Positions 1 to 8,038 of a stretch of DNA of 38,277 nucleotides are shown here, piece after piece. A program made the position numbers and the translations under genes. The stretch spans positions 1 through 38,277 of the forward strand of contig NSIG01000059.1 of assembly GCA_002737275.1 (NCBI GenBank), read 5' to 3'. The notes under the pieces were generated by a model. The model was not told the DNA's origin. It did not search any database and worked only from the letters and a program-made list of their open reading frames with translations. The stretch is from Opitutia bacterium. Lineage in GTDB: Bacteria; Verrucomicrobiota; Verrucomicrobiia; Opitutales; Opitutaceae. How positions within the stretch are numbered: position 1 is the stretch's first letter; every line of letters starts with the position of its first letter.

Positions 1-428
1 TGCACCGTCATGACGAGCACGAGGTCGACCGACGCTAGGAGAGATTCGACGGCGCTTGCCGGTGTATCGGGGTTAAGAACGATCCCGGCTTGCGAGCCCA
101 GCCAGCGAATCCGGGCAAGCGTGCCGACCTGGTCGTAGGTGGGTTCAATGTGGATGCTGATGAGATCCGCGCCCGCGCGGGCGAAGGCTTCGACATAACG
201 ATGAGGCTCGGAAAGCATCAGGTGGGTATCGAAAAAGAGCTTGGATCCGCGGCGGCGCAGGGCCGCCAGGGTTTCGGGGCCGAAGGTCAGGTTGGGGACG
301 AAGTGCCCGTCCATAATGTCGATGTGGAGCCAGCTGAGTCCAAGGTCGGCGACGGTCGCTACGCTGGAGGACAGGTTGGCGTGGTCACCGGCCAGCAACG
401 ATGGGGCGAGGATAGGAGCGTGGGTCAC
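1..428 (-). CDS. rpe: Ribulose-phosphate 3-epimerase (C-terminus cut by window edge)
   Basis: Interconverts D-ribulose 5-phosphate and D-xylulose 5-phosphate in the cytoplasmic pentose phosphate pathway. Reading the minus strand from a GTG at 428 gives an N-terminus THAPILAPSLLAGDHANL, the usual Rpe opening, followed by the metal- and substrate-binding stretch HIDIMDGHFVPN, the FDTHLM motif, and DLVLVMTV just before the window ends. About 142 residues of an expected 220-230 are visible, so the end is truncated by the window and not by mutation. GTG 428 is chosen because homology starts there; no strong ribosome binding site is visible upstream and other non-ATG codons lie in frame. It is the last visible gene of the rpmF-plsX-fabH-bamD-lptE-rpe series, 71 bases after lptE. 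Identity is secure; the start is moderately sure. Confidence 0.9.
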   Translation of the reverse strand, partial: MTHAPILAPSLLAGDHANLSSSVATVADLGLSWLHIDIMDGHFVPNLTFGPETLAALRRRGSKLFFDTHLMLSEPHRYVEAFARAGADLISIHIEPTYDQVGTLARIRWLGSQAGIVLNPDTPASAVESLLASVDLVLVMTV

Positions 429-499
429 GGTCCGGATAGAAAACGGAGACAGGTCAAAGGCGCAAGGCAGCAGCACCGTTGGCGTCCGCCGCTGCCAGC

Positions 500-1048
500 T
501 TACCAAACGTCAAGCACGGCGTGCGCGACCTTTCCGGCCAAGGCATCGGCGAGCAAGGGGAAGGTTTGAAACTCCGCCTGGAGTTGGCCGCTGACTTCGG
601 TGCCGGAGGGAAGACTGAGTTGGCTGTCGGTGTAGGCATCGCGCCGTACCGAGACCTCGCGATGGGTGAAATAGGTTTTGCCGGAGCGGTTATCCTTGAG
701 GGTGCAACGCGTGATCAGATTCAGCGTAAACTTTCGAGCTAAGCCGGTGTCGTCGCGCCGTTGGGTGGCCACATCCCGCCGATAATCGCTGATCTCAACT
801 TCGAGAATGGCGTCGGCGGCGTCCGGCGAATTGACGAGAGTGATCCGTGAATCGTGGAGGAACGCAGCGCGGATCTGGGCCGTGGTGATCGCCTGCGCCT
901 GCGGCAGCAAAATCTTCAGGGTCGTCGGGGCGACGTAGAGGGTTGCGAATGGTAGGGGCGTGCTGGTGCCCAATCGGTAATGAGAACACCCCGATACCAA
1001 GCTGAGCAGCAGAGCGCAGGCGGCGATAGCGGGAAACAGACGCGACAT
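500..1048 (-). CDS. lptE: LptE-like LPS-assembly lipoprotein
   Basis: Predicted outer-membrane lipoprotein of 182 residues. The ATG at 1048 is preferred over an in-frame start at 1087 because it gives a clean lipoprotein signal, MSRLFPAIAACALLLSLVSG, with a lipobox LVSG-C and lipidated Cys21. The rest is a small alpha/beta domain: a hydrophobic 'FATLYVAP' strand near the start, a central segment about DAADAILEVEISDYRRD, then polar strands and a C-terminal helix. This is the LptE-family pattern; LptE plugs the LptD pore that inserts LPS in the outer membrane. Position directly after bamD, in an operon for lipid precursors and outer-membrane assembly, supports the call. LptE sequences are poorly conserved, so it could be another small envelope lipoprotein of similar fold. 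Confidence 0.72.
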   Translation of the reverse strand: MSRLFPAIAACALLLSLVSGCSHYRLGTSTPLPFATLYVAPTTLKILLPQAQAITTAQIRAAFLHDSRITLVNSPDAADAILEVEISDYRRDVATQRRDDTGLARKFTLNLITRCTLKDNRSGKTYFTHREVSVRRDAYTDSQLSLPSGTEVSGQLQAEFQTFPLLADALAGKVAHAVLDVW

Positions 1049-1074
1049 GAAGTCAGCCCCGCGAGATCGGTCGC

Positions 1075-2121
1075 CTAGAAGAGCCAAAACCGTTTCTTCT
1101 TTCCGTCCTCGGGCCCCACGGGTTTCCCGGCGAGACCGGCTTCGACGTCGACCAAGCGAAGCTTGGCGCGCTTGGCCACTTCGGAGTCAGGATACGCGGT
1201 AATCGCCTCGTTGTAGAACACCTTGGCCGCTTTGAAATTACTGCGCTTGTAAAGGTAGAAGTCGCCGATCTTCATTTTGCTTTCGGCGAGCATGACCTTC
1301 ATGCCGTCCAAACCCTTGGCCGCGGCGGCAATGTTTGGATCGCTGGGAAAAAGGATCATGAAGTCCTCGAAGTAGGTCACCGCTTCCTTGGTGGAGGCTT
1401 GGTCGTAGAACGGGCCTTCGACGAGGCTGGAGTGGGACTGGGCCAACTTTAGGTAAGCATCGGGTGCGAGCAGGCTCTGTGGATAGCTGTTGATCATGCG
1501 ATCCAAGGCATCGATTGCCTCTTCGGGCTGACGGAGCTTATGGTGTCCCCGCGCCACGTTCATCAGGGCCAAGGGCGCGTAATCGCTATACGGGGCGTTG
1601 AGCAAAATGTATTCGAAAAACTCGATGCCCTTTTCGCGGTTCCGGAAGCCGGGCAGCCAACCCCAGGTCCGGTTGCGGGCACCGTCGAGCATCGAGCTGG
1701 CGATGCGGTATTGTTCTCCGATAATCTCCGAGAAGCGTTTGCTGTTTGGATAACGGCCGACCACGCCTTGGTAATCTTCGAATGCTTTAAAATACTCCAT
1801 GCGGCCGAGGCGAAGTTTCGCGGAACGGTAGAGGGCTTCCGGAGCGTAGATTGAATTGGGGTAGCGCTTTGCAACTTTACCGTAGGTGCTTAACGCCGAG
1901 CCGACGGAGCCCTTTTCCTCCGAAGCCCGGCCTTGGTTCATCAGGTCCAAAGCGTTGCGACCCTCGGTGCCGAGCAGGCCAGAAAAAGCGCCGCCGCCGA
2001 CGGTCCAGCCGGTGCCGGGGGTCCAGACCAATTCGGCTGCAAGCCGGGCAGGAATAGACAGAAAAAGTGCCGCGAGCGTAAGCGCGAGGACAGGCAGGCG
2101 GCGGAAGGAGAAGTTCAACAT
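1075..2121 (-). CDS. bamD: BamD-like outer membrane assembly factor (TPR)
   Basis: 348-residue periplasmic TPR protein of the BamD/YfiO family, the essential helper of BamA in inserting beta-barrel proteins. An N-terminal signal (about residues 1-29, FRRLPVLALTLAALFLSIPARLAA) is followed by paired helices with the repeated pattern 'YPNSxxAPEALYRxAxxxL', typical of TPR/BamD: SALSTYGKVAKRYPNS, KAFEDYQGVVGRYPNS, EAIDALDRMINSYPQS and KAAKVFYNEAITAYPDS. The protein contains no cysteine at all, so unlike E. coli BamD it cannot be lipidated and must be soluble or held by partners. It ends with a basic KKKRFWLF tail. It starts 11 bases after fabH and lies 26 bases before the chosen lptE start, so the genes are probably co-transcribed. 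The family is clear; strict orthology to BamD rather than another YfiO-like TPR protein is likely but not proven. Confidence 0.78.
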   Translation of the reverse strand: MLNFSFRRLPVLALTLAALFLSIPARLAAELVWTPGTGWTVGGGAFSGLLGTEGRNALDLMNQGRASEEKGSVGSALSTYGKVAKRYPNSIYAPEALYRSAKLRLGRMEYFKAFEDYQGVVGRYPNSKRFSEIIGEQYRIASSMLDGARNRTWGWLPGFRNREKGIEFFEYILLNAPYSDYAPLALMNVARGHHKLRQPEEAIDALDRMINSYPQSLLAPDAYLKLAQSHSSLVEGPFYDQASTKEAVTYFEDFMILFPSDPNIAAAAKGLDGMKVMLAESKMKIGDFYLYKRSNFKAAKVFYNEAITAYPDSEVAKRAKLRLVDVEAGLAGKPVGPEDGKKKRFWLF

Positions 2122-2132
2122 GACGACAGAAA

Positions 2133-3128
2133 TTACCAGCGAATCAGCGCGCTTCCATAGGTCAAGCCCGCCCCGAACGCGACGAGCAAAGTGAGGTCAC
2201 CGGGATTGATTCGGCCCGCCCGGCGAGCTTCATCGAGGGCGATCGGAATCGAGGCCGCCGACGTGTTGCCGTATCGGTCCAAGTTCACAAAAAAGCGCTC
2301 CATGGGGAGTTCGAGGTATTGGGCGATGGACTCGATGATGCGGAGGTTGGCCTGATGAGGGATCACTAAATTGATCTGATTCGCGGCGATACCGTGTTGT
2401 TCCAAGATATCCCGCGCGGCTTCCTCCATCCCGCGGACGGCATATTTGAAGACTTCTTTGCCCTTCATCTTTAAAAAATGATCACGACTTGCGAGGCTGG
2501 CCGTGGAGGCTGGGGTGTTGCTGCCGCCGGCCGGAATGCACAACAGATCGACGCAGTCGCCGTAAGAACCGAGTTTTGCACCGATGAGTCCAACGGCGGG
2601 CCGGGCGGAAGCTCCGATGACGGCGGCACCGGCTCCGTCTCCGAACAGCACGCAGGTCGTGCGATCCGTCCAATCGACAATCGACGAGAGTTTCTCGACG
2701 CCGATCACCAGAGCGTGCCGGTATCTGCCCGAGCCGACCATGGCGCAGGCGGTGTCGAGGGCGTAGATAAATCCCGAGCAGGCCGCGTTCAGGTCAAAGC
2801 AGGCGGTGGAGGTCGAGAGACCGAGCTTATGTTGAACACTGCACGCGGTTGCGGGCATGGGCATATCCGGGGTGATCGTGGCGATCACGAGCAGGTCGAT
2901 ATCAGCCGGTTGAAGTTTTGCATCGGCGAGCGCGAGCCGCGCCGCGTGAACCGCCATGTCTGAAGTCATCTCCCCGGGAGCGGCAATATGGCGCTCACGG
3001 ATACCGCTGCGGGAGACGATCCACTCGTCCGACGTGTCGATAGTCAAAGCAAGCTCGGTATTGGTCAGCACCCGAGCTGGGGCGTAGGCGCCAGTGCCGA
3101 GGATAACGGTAGAAACAGGAAGGGGCAT
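2133..3128 (-). CDS. fabH: 3-oxoacyl-ACP synthase III (KAS III)
   Basis: Condenses acetyl-CoA (or another primer) with malonyl-ACP to start type II fatty acid synthesis. With the ATG at 3128 the protein has 331 residues, normal for FabH, and opens [20 protein letters not shown]. The catalytic triad is complete: Cys117 in DLNAACSGF, His258 in IPHQANLRI and Asn288 in [10 protein letters not shown]. The GAG(L)TYGSALIRW end is also typical. An in-frame start ten codons upstream (3158) would overlap plsX; I prefer 3128, which leaves a 19-base gap. It sits between plsX and bamD in the same operon, the common plsX-fabH pairing. Confidence 0.96.
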   Translation of the reverse strand: MPLPVSTVILGTGAYAPARVLTNTELALTIDTSDEWIVSRSGIRERHIAAPGEMTSDMAVHAARLALADAKLQPADIDLLVIATITPDMPMPATACSVQHKLGLSTSTACFDLNAACSGFIYALDTACAMVGSGRYRHALVIGVEKLSSIVDWTDRTTCVLFGDGAGAAVIGASARPAVGLIGAKLGSYGDCVDLLCIPAGGSNTPASTASLASRDHFLKMKGKEVFKYAVRGMEEAARDILEQHGIAANQINLVIPHQANLRIIESIAQYLELPMERFFVNLDRYGNTSAASIPIALDEARRAGRINPGDLTLLVAFGAGLTYGSALIRW

Positions 3129-3147
3129 GGCGCGGGACGGAGATGGC

Positions 3148-4215
3148 TTAACTCGCAACCTCGGGAATGGGCGCGGAGAGAATCTCGTTTGCGCGGGCGA
3201 CGTCGGCTTCGATGCGGTGATTCATGTCAGCCTTGATAATCTCTCCGGCCGCCCGAATGGCGCTGCTGATGGCACGACGGTTGGAGGAACCATGGGCTTT
3301 TAAGATGTTGCCTTTGAGCCCGAGGAGCGGGGCACCGCCATAGCGCTCGGGATTGATCCGCTCCTTCAGGGCGTTAAAGGCTCCGCGGGACAGAAACGCG
3401 CCGGCGGCGCGGAGGGGGTTGGCCTGAAGTTCAACGCGCAACGTCCCGGAAAAGAATTTGGCGAGGGATTCCCAACTCTTTAGCATGATGTTTCCGACAA
3501 AGCCGTCGCAGACCACCACATCGACGTGGTCTTCGAAAACATGGAAACCTTCAATCGGACCGGCGTAGTTGATGAGGTCGCCCAAGCGCCGCAACTGTTC
3601 GTTGGTTTCGGTGATCAGGGCGTTTCCCTTACCCTCCTCGGTGCCGATCGTCATCAGCCCAACACGAGGAGAGGCGATGCCCAACATCACCCGGCAATAG
3701 TGGGAACCGAGAATGGCATTGTGCACCAGATGTTCGGGCTTGGCCTCGGGATTGGCCCCCGCGTCGATCAAAATGAAGTGGCCACCTTGACGCGGGACCA
3801 CCGCGGCAAGCGCCGGCCGGTTTACCCCTTCCATCATACGGAGGCGCAAGGTACCGCCAGCCATGAGCGCCCCGGTATTGCCGCAACTCACGAGCACACC
3901 GGCATCACCGCTTTTAACGAGTTCGATCGCCCGAACCATCGAAGAATCTTTCTTCTTCTTTAGGGCCATGAGCGGCTTGTCGTCCATGGTGACGACCTCG
4001 GAGGCGTGAAGAATACTCAGACTCGGTCCGAGCTGCAGGCCGATCTGACGAAGCAGGGGCTCAAGCACAGCTTGATCGCCCACCAATGTGATGGGCCCGA
4101 GGTTCGCATCCTGCTGCTGCGCGAGGCGGATGGCGGCGACTACTTCAGCCGGGCCGAGGTCTCCGCCCATGGCATCTACTGCGATGCGACCGGGTGCTCC
4201 GGAAGACATATCCAC
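3148..4215 (-). CDS. plsX: Phosphate acyltransferase PlsX
   Basis: Makes acyl-phosphate from acyl-ACP and phosphate, the first step of the PlsX-PlsY route to lysophosphatidic acid; peripheral on the inner membrane. The 355-residue protein starts [19 protein letters not shown], with the family hallmark '[11 protein letters not shown]' close to the N-terminus, and also shows the conserved [20 protein letters not shown] and [12 protein letters not shown] segments, all typical of PlsX. Length is usual for the family. It follows rpmF by 32 bases and precedes fabH, the widespread rpmF-plsX-fabH arrangement that links ribosome and membrane synthesis. A second ATG two codons in could be the start. 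Confidence 0.96.
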   Translation of the reverse strand: MDMSSGAPGRIAVDAMGGDLGPAEVVAAIRLAQQQDANLGPITLVGDQAVLEPLLRQIGLQLGPSLSILHASEVVTMDDKPLMALKKKKDSSMVRAIELVKSGDAGVLVSCGNTGALMAGGTLRLRMMEGVNRPALAAVVPRQGGHFILIDAGANPEAKPEHLVHNAILGSHYCRVMLGIASPRVGLMTIGTEEGKGNALITETNEQLRRLGDLINYAGPIEGFHVFEDHVDVVVCDGFVGNIMLKSWESLAKFFSGTLRVELQANPLRAAGAFLSRGAFNALKERINPERYGGAPLLGLKGNILKAHGSSNRRAISSAIRAAGEIIKADMNHRIEADVARANEILSAPIPEVAS

Positions 4216-4247
4216 CGCGTGGGCGGGGCTGGGGTAAAACGTGAGGC

Positions 4248-4427
4248 TTAGGCCTCGACGTTGAGCACTTGGCGACCGCGATACATGCCGGTCTTTGGAT
4301 TCACAACGTGGCGGCGGTAAAGCGAGCCGTCGACCGGATCCTTCGCGAATTCAGGAGCGATAAAAGCATTAGCGGCGCGGCGGTTGGCGCTGCGGCGTTT
4401 GGACTGTTTGCGTTTCGGATTGGCCAT
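4248..4427 (-). CDS. rpmF: 50S ribosomal protein L32
   Basis: A 59-residue basic protein beginning MANPKRKQSKRRSANRRAAN and ending GMYRGRQVLNVEA. The N-terminal 'AxPKRKxSKxRxxxRRA' and C-terminal 'HxxxPxTGMYRGRQV' patterns are those of L32 of the large ribosomal subunit. It is the cysteine-free form: the position of the zinc ribbon has RRHVVNPKTG instead of CxxC, which in other bacteria marks the zinc-independent paralogue. Here no second copy is visible, so this may simply be the lineage's normal form. It leads the operon with plsX and fabH. No clear AGGAGG lies before the ATG. Confidence 0.95.
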   Translation of the reverse strand: MANPKRKQSKRRSANRRAANAFIAPEFAKDPVDGSLYRRHVVNPKTGMYRGRQVLNVEA

Positions 4428-4455
4428 GGAGGGTGGTTGTTTGAGTGAGGGTGTA

Positions 4456-4469
4456 CCTCGACGTCGAGG
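4456..4469. repeat. Perfect 14-bp palindrome in the rpmF leader
   Basis: CCTCGACGTCGAGG is a perfect 14-base palindrome located 29 bases upstream of the rpmF start and downstream of the candidate promoter. It could be an operator for a dimeric regulator of the operon, or an RNA hairpin in the leader. A similar but imperfect string (CCTCGACGTTGAG) occurs at the rpmF 3' end near 4252. Function is not known. Confidence 0.5.
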
Positions 4470-4493
4470 GCGCGTGAGTGGTTAAAGGTTTAG

Positions 4494-4522
4494 AGGTAAA
4501 GGGTGTGACTTTTGCGCGTCAA
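4494..4522 (-). promoter_or_regulatory. Candidate sigma70-type promoter for the rpmF operon
   Basis: On the minus strand TTGACG (4522-4517) is followed after 17 bases by TTACCT (4499-4494). The -35 is close to consensus and the spacing ideal, but the -10 is weak. It lies about 70 bases upstream of rpmF with no other gene in between on that strand, where a promoter for rpmF-plsX-fabH-bamD-lptE-rpe is expected. Confidence 0.4.
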
Positions 4523-4531
4523 GCGCACTTA

Positions 4532-5533
4532 TCAAAGCCGATCAAGAGCGAGTAACACGGCGAGGGTGACGGCCAGCGCCAACCGATACCACGCGAACGC
4601 CGCAAGACCGTGGCGGGTGAGCCAGCCGACTAAAAAGCGCACCGAAATCGCGGCCGTGACGGCCGCCATGGCCGCGCCGAGCAGCACGTTGGACCAGCCA
4701 AATACCTGAATCATCGCCGCGCCCCCCTTGTAGCTTTTGTAGACGGTGGCGGCGGTCAGGGTTACGAAGCCCAAGAGAAAACTGAATTCGGCGGCGCGGC
4801 GCGGATCAAGGCCGGCGAAATAACCGCCTACGATCGTGGTCATTGAGCGGCTCGTGCCGGGCCACAGGGCCAGGCATTGGAGCGCGCCGATGCCCGCGGC
4901 TTGTTTCGGCGTCAGCTCGGCGGGTGGCGCGGCGCGGTTGGCATGTTTTCGGCGCCACGATTCGGCGAAAAACATCAAGCCGGCGCCCGCAACCAACGCG
5001 ATGATCACGGCAGGAATCGAGAAAAGGTGGGCATCAATCCAGCCGTGGAGCAAAAAGCCGAGTCCGGCGGCGGGAAGAAAGGCGATCAGCAGGTTGATCA
5101 GCAGGCGGCGTCCGGCCAGATCGCGGCCGAGCAGTCCCCGGAGCATGGTGATGAGTTGCGTCCAATATAAAATACCGACGGCGGCGATGGCGCCGAATTG
5201 GATCACGACGACATAGGTATCTGCGGCTTGCTTGATCGTGAGCGGGACCCCTTGGGGATTCTGCGGGGAGGGGGCGCGGTAATAAAGCGGACGGCCGTCG
5301 GCGCTGAGCAGTGGTGCTTCGGCTTCCAAGCCCAAAAAGTGATTGGCGATGATTAGGTGGCCGGTCGAGGAAACCGGGAGAAACTCGGTCACGCCCTCAA
5401 CCACCCCGAGGACCAGGGCAGCGGCGACGCTGAGCTCGGCGGCGGGCGCGGAGACTGAGGGCGCAGGCTTGGGGCTCTCGGCCGCACCGACCGGGAGCGA
5501 GAGAAGGGCGAGGGTGACGAGCAGCGTGCGCAC
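4532..5533 (-). CDS. uppP: Undecaprenyl-diphosphatase UppP/BacA
   Basis: Integral membrane phosphatase that recycles undecaprenyl pyrophosphate to the monophosphate lipid carrier for peptidoglycan and LPS/O-antigen synthesis. The 333-residue protein carries both signature motifs: EGVTEFLPVSSTGHL at residues 46-60 (Glu46, Glu50 and His59) and PGTSRS at 225-230 (Arg229), with at least seven hydrophobic segments. Two features are unusual. There is an extra N-terminal leader resembling a signal peptide (MRTLLVTLALLSLPVGAAES, followed by a Pro/Ala-rich stretch) before the normal start of UppP. There is also a polar loop of about 35 residues (about 70-105) between the first motif and the next helix. 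The start is GTG at 5533, with AAGGA closely upstream. It is divergent from trpD. Confidence 0.93.
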   Translation of the reverse strand: MRTLLVTLALLSLPVGAAESPKPAPSVSAPAAELSVAAALVLGVVEGVTEFLPVSSTGHLIIANHFLGLEAEAPLLSADGRPLYYRAPSPQNPQGVPLTIKQAADTYVVVIQFGAIAAVGILYWTQLITMLRGLLGRDLAGRRLLINLLIAFLPAAGLGFLLHGWIDAHLFSIPAVIIALVAGAGLMFFAESWRRKHANRAAPPAELTPKQAAGIGALQCLALWPGTSRSMTTIVGGYFAGLDPRRAAEFSFLLGFVTLTAATVYKSYKGGAAMIQVFGWSNVLLGAAMAAVTAAISVRFLVGWLTRHGLAAFAWYRLALAVTLAVLLALDRL

Positions 5534-5611
5534 CGGTCCTTGGTTTCAAGGTTGGCGGCATGGCGCAATTTTATTTGCGACCGGCGATGGCCTTCGTTCT
5601 TTCGAGTTCGC

Positions 5612-6658
5612 ATGACCGACCTTGCCACGCTTACCGCCTTGCTGATTGCCCGGCAGGATTTGTCGACCGAGGACGCCGGGGCCGCGGCGACGGCTTTGGC
5701 CTCGCCTGAAGTGTCCGACGAAGTGAAGGCGGCGTTTCTCACGGCACTGTCGGCTAAAGGGGAATCGGTCGCCGAGTTGGCGGCATTTGCGCGGGCGTTT
5801 CGGGCGCGAGCGGTTGATCCCGAAGTGGGCGCATGGTCGGCGCAGGCGATCGATATCGTGGGCACCGGCGGGGACCATGCCGGCGGATTCAATATTTCTA
5901 GTCTCGTGGTCCTCGTGCTGGCGTCGGCGGGTGTGCCCGTGATGAAGCACGGGAACCGCGGGATAACGTCGAAGTGCGGCAGTGCCGATCTGCTGGCGGG
6001 CCTGGGCGTGGATCTCGCGGCGCCTCCGGAAAAACTGCGACGCGCGCTGGCCGAGCTCGGTTTTGTTTTCTTTTTCGCGCCGAACTATCATCCGGCGTTC
6101 AAAAACATCGGGCCGGTCCGCAAGGCACTCGCGGCGCGCGGGCAACGCTCGGTCTTCAATATCCTTGGGCCGCTGATCAATCCCGGGCGGCCGGCGCATG
6201 TGTTGTTGGGCGTGTTCGCGGAGACGTGGGTGCCCAAGCTGGCCGGGGCGCTTGACGCGCTTGATTGCACGGCCGGACTGGTGGCGCACGGGGTGATCGG
6301 GCCGACGAGCGGCATCGATGAACTCACGACGGCGACGACGAACCGGGTGCGCGGCGCGGGTCGGCTGCGGGCCATCGATACGAATTGGACCGCAAGTGAT
6401 TTCGGGTTGGCGCAGGCGCCGTTTGCCGAACTTCAGGGCGGCGATCTGGTGACGAATCTTGCGTTGACCGAAGCCGTGCTGGCCGGGCGCGGCCCGGTGG
6501 GTCTGGTCGAGACGATCGCGTTGAACGCGGCGGTCGGGCTGTGGCTCACGGGTAAAGTGGCGGAAGTAAAGGACGGCATCGGTGCCGCCCGAGACTTGCT
6601 GCTCGGCGGCGCGGTAAAGGCCAAGATTGCGGCGACGCAGGAGTTTTACCGCGCATGA
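5612..6658 (+). CDS. trpD: Anthranilate phosphoribosyltransferase
   Basis: Second step of tryptophan synthesis: joins anthranilate and PRPP to give phosphoribosylanthranilate, in the cytoplasm. The 348-residue protein (start MTDLATLTALL) shows the PRPP-binding GTGGD at 84-88 followed by GGFNISS, then KHGNR at 112-116 and the GSADLL segment, and NILGPLINPGRP. The in-frame ATG at 5540 would add 24 residues without homology, so 5612 is preferred. No other trp genes lie nearby. Its last bases overlap the glmM start by four (ATGA), so the two are translationally coupled although metabolically unrelated. The substitution of T by G and S in the usual 'GTFNIST' motif is mild. Confidence 0.93.
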   Translation: MTDLATLTALLIARQDLSTEDAGAAATALASPEVSDEVKAAFLTALSAKGESVAELAAFARAFRARAVDPEVGAWSAQAIDIVGTGGDHAGGFNISSLVVLVLASAGVPVMKHGNRGITSKCGSADLLAGLGVDLAAPPEKLRRALAELGFVFFFAPNYHPAFKNIGPVRKALAARGQRSVFNILGPLINPGRPAHVLLGVFAETWVPKLAGALDALDCTAGLVAHGVIGPTSGIDELTTATTNRVRGAGRLRAIDTNWTASDFGLAQAPFAELQGGDLVTNLALTEAVLAGRGPVGLVETIALNAAVGLWLTGKVAEVKDGIGAARDLLLGGAVKAKIAATQEFYRA

Positions 6659-7995
6659 AACGCATCTATTTTGGCACCGACGGAATTCGTGGCGAGTTTA
6701 GCGGGCCGGTGATCAACCCGGAGTTCGCGGCGCGATTGGGCGCGGCGGTGGGGCGCTGGCTGCGCGCGCAGGCCCCAGTAAGCGCGGGTGCGGTTTTGAT
6801 CGGGCGTGATACGCGGGCTTCGGGGGTGGTGTTGATGGAGGCGTTGGCGGCGGGTTTGGCCACGGCCGGATGGACTGCGGTCGATCTTGGGGTGTTGCCA
6901 ACTCCGGCGGTGTCGCGGGCGGTCAAAACCGACGGGGCCGCGCTCGGCGTCATGATTACGGCCTCGCACAATCCCGCCGAGGACAACGGCATCAAATTTT
7001 TCAACGGGACCGGCGTGAAATTGACCGACACGCAGGAGGCCGAGATCGAGCAGCAACTTTCGACGGAGCCAGTCGCCGTCGGTGCGGGGCAGCTGCCCTT
7101 GAGTGAGGCCTTGAAGAATTATTCGATGGCGGCGAGCGCCTTGCTGCCGGCCGGCGCGCTCCGGGGCTGGAAGATCGTGTTGGACACGGCAAACGGCGCC
7201 ACGTGCGGATCGAGCCCGTGGGTGTTGCAAGAACTCGGAGCAGAGGTCATCGGAATCGGCGACCAGCCGGATGGAACGAACATTAATGCGGGCGTCGGCA
7301 GCGAGCATCCGGAGGCGTTGGCGGCACGCGTGGTGGCGGAAGGCGCACGGCTCGGGATCGCCCATGATGGGGATGGCGACCGTTGCGCGTTGTGCGACGA
7401 GAACGGCGGTGTGCTCGACGGTGATGAGATTCTCACGATCCTCGCGACTCACGGGCTCGCTCACGGGCGATTGGTGAAAAAAATTCTGGTGGCGACAGTG
7501 CAGAGCAATTTGGGCGTGGATGCGGCGATCGCGGCAGCGGGCGGCACGGTGCGGCGGTCGGCGGTGGGCGACCGTTATGTGATCGAAGAGATGCTGGCGT
7601 GTGGCGCGACGCTCGGGGGTGAGTCCTCGGGGCACGTCATTTGGCTGGAGAACGCGGCGACGGGCGACGGCTTGGTCGCGGCGTTAAAGGTGATCGAAGT
7701 GATGCGGGCGACCGGCAAGCTGCTGTCGGAGTTGCGCGGCACATTGCGCAAATTTCCGCAAATGACGGCGGCATTAAAAGTGAAGACCAAGCTACCGCTG
7801 GAGAATCTGCCCGGCTTACAGGCGGTCATGGCGGCGCTTGCGGGCGAGTTGGGGGCCGAGGGCCGTTTGCTGGTGCGCTATTCCGGCACGGAGGCCAAGC
7901 TGCGGCTCTTGGTCGAAGGCCCGACAAACGATATCGTCCAATCGGCGCTGGCGCGGCTGGACGCGGCGGTGCGGGCCGAGTTGACGGTGATTTAG
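6655..7995 (+). CDS. glmM: Phosphoglucosamine mutase
   Basis: Converts glucosamine 6-phosphate to glucosamine 1-phosphate on the way to UDP-GlcNAc, the precursor of peptidoglycan and lipid A. 446 residues, standard for GlmM. It starts KRIYFGTDGIRG, carries the phosphoserine loop TASHNP with Ser104, the metal-binding DGDGDR at 238-243, the sugar-binding GGESSGH, and the phosphate-binding RYSGTEAKLRLL near the C-terminus. GTDGIRG and the length favour GlmM over phosphomannomutase/phosphoglucomutase. It overlaps trpD by 4 bases. Confidence 0.96.
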   Translation: MKRIYFGTDGIRGEFSGPVINPEFAARLGAAVGRWLRAQAPVSAGAVLIGRDTRASGVVLMEALAAGLATAGWTAVDLGVLPTPAVSRAVKTDGAALGVMITASHNPAEDNGIKFFNGTGVKLTDTQEAEIEQQLSTEPVAVGAGQLPLSEALKNYSMAASALLPAGALRGWKIVLDTANGATCGSSPWVLQELGAEVIGIGDQPDGTNINAGVGSEHPEALAARVVAEGARLGIAHDGDGDRCALCDENGGVLDGDEILTILATHGLAHGRLVKKILVATVQSNLGVDAAIAAAGGTVRRSAVGDRYVIEEMLACGATLGGESSGHVIWLENAATGDGLVAALKVIEVMRATGKLLSELRGTLRKFPQMTAALKVKTKLPLENLPGLQAVMAALAGELGAEGRLLVRYSGTEAKLRLLVEGPTNDIVQSALARLDAAVRAELTVI

Positions 7996-8038
7996 CTCTA
8001 GCGTTGACGCGGTTCGGAGTGGGAGCTGAGTTCAGACG

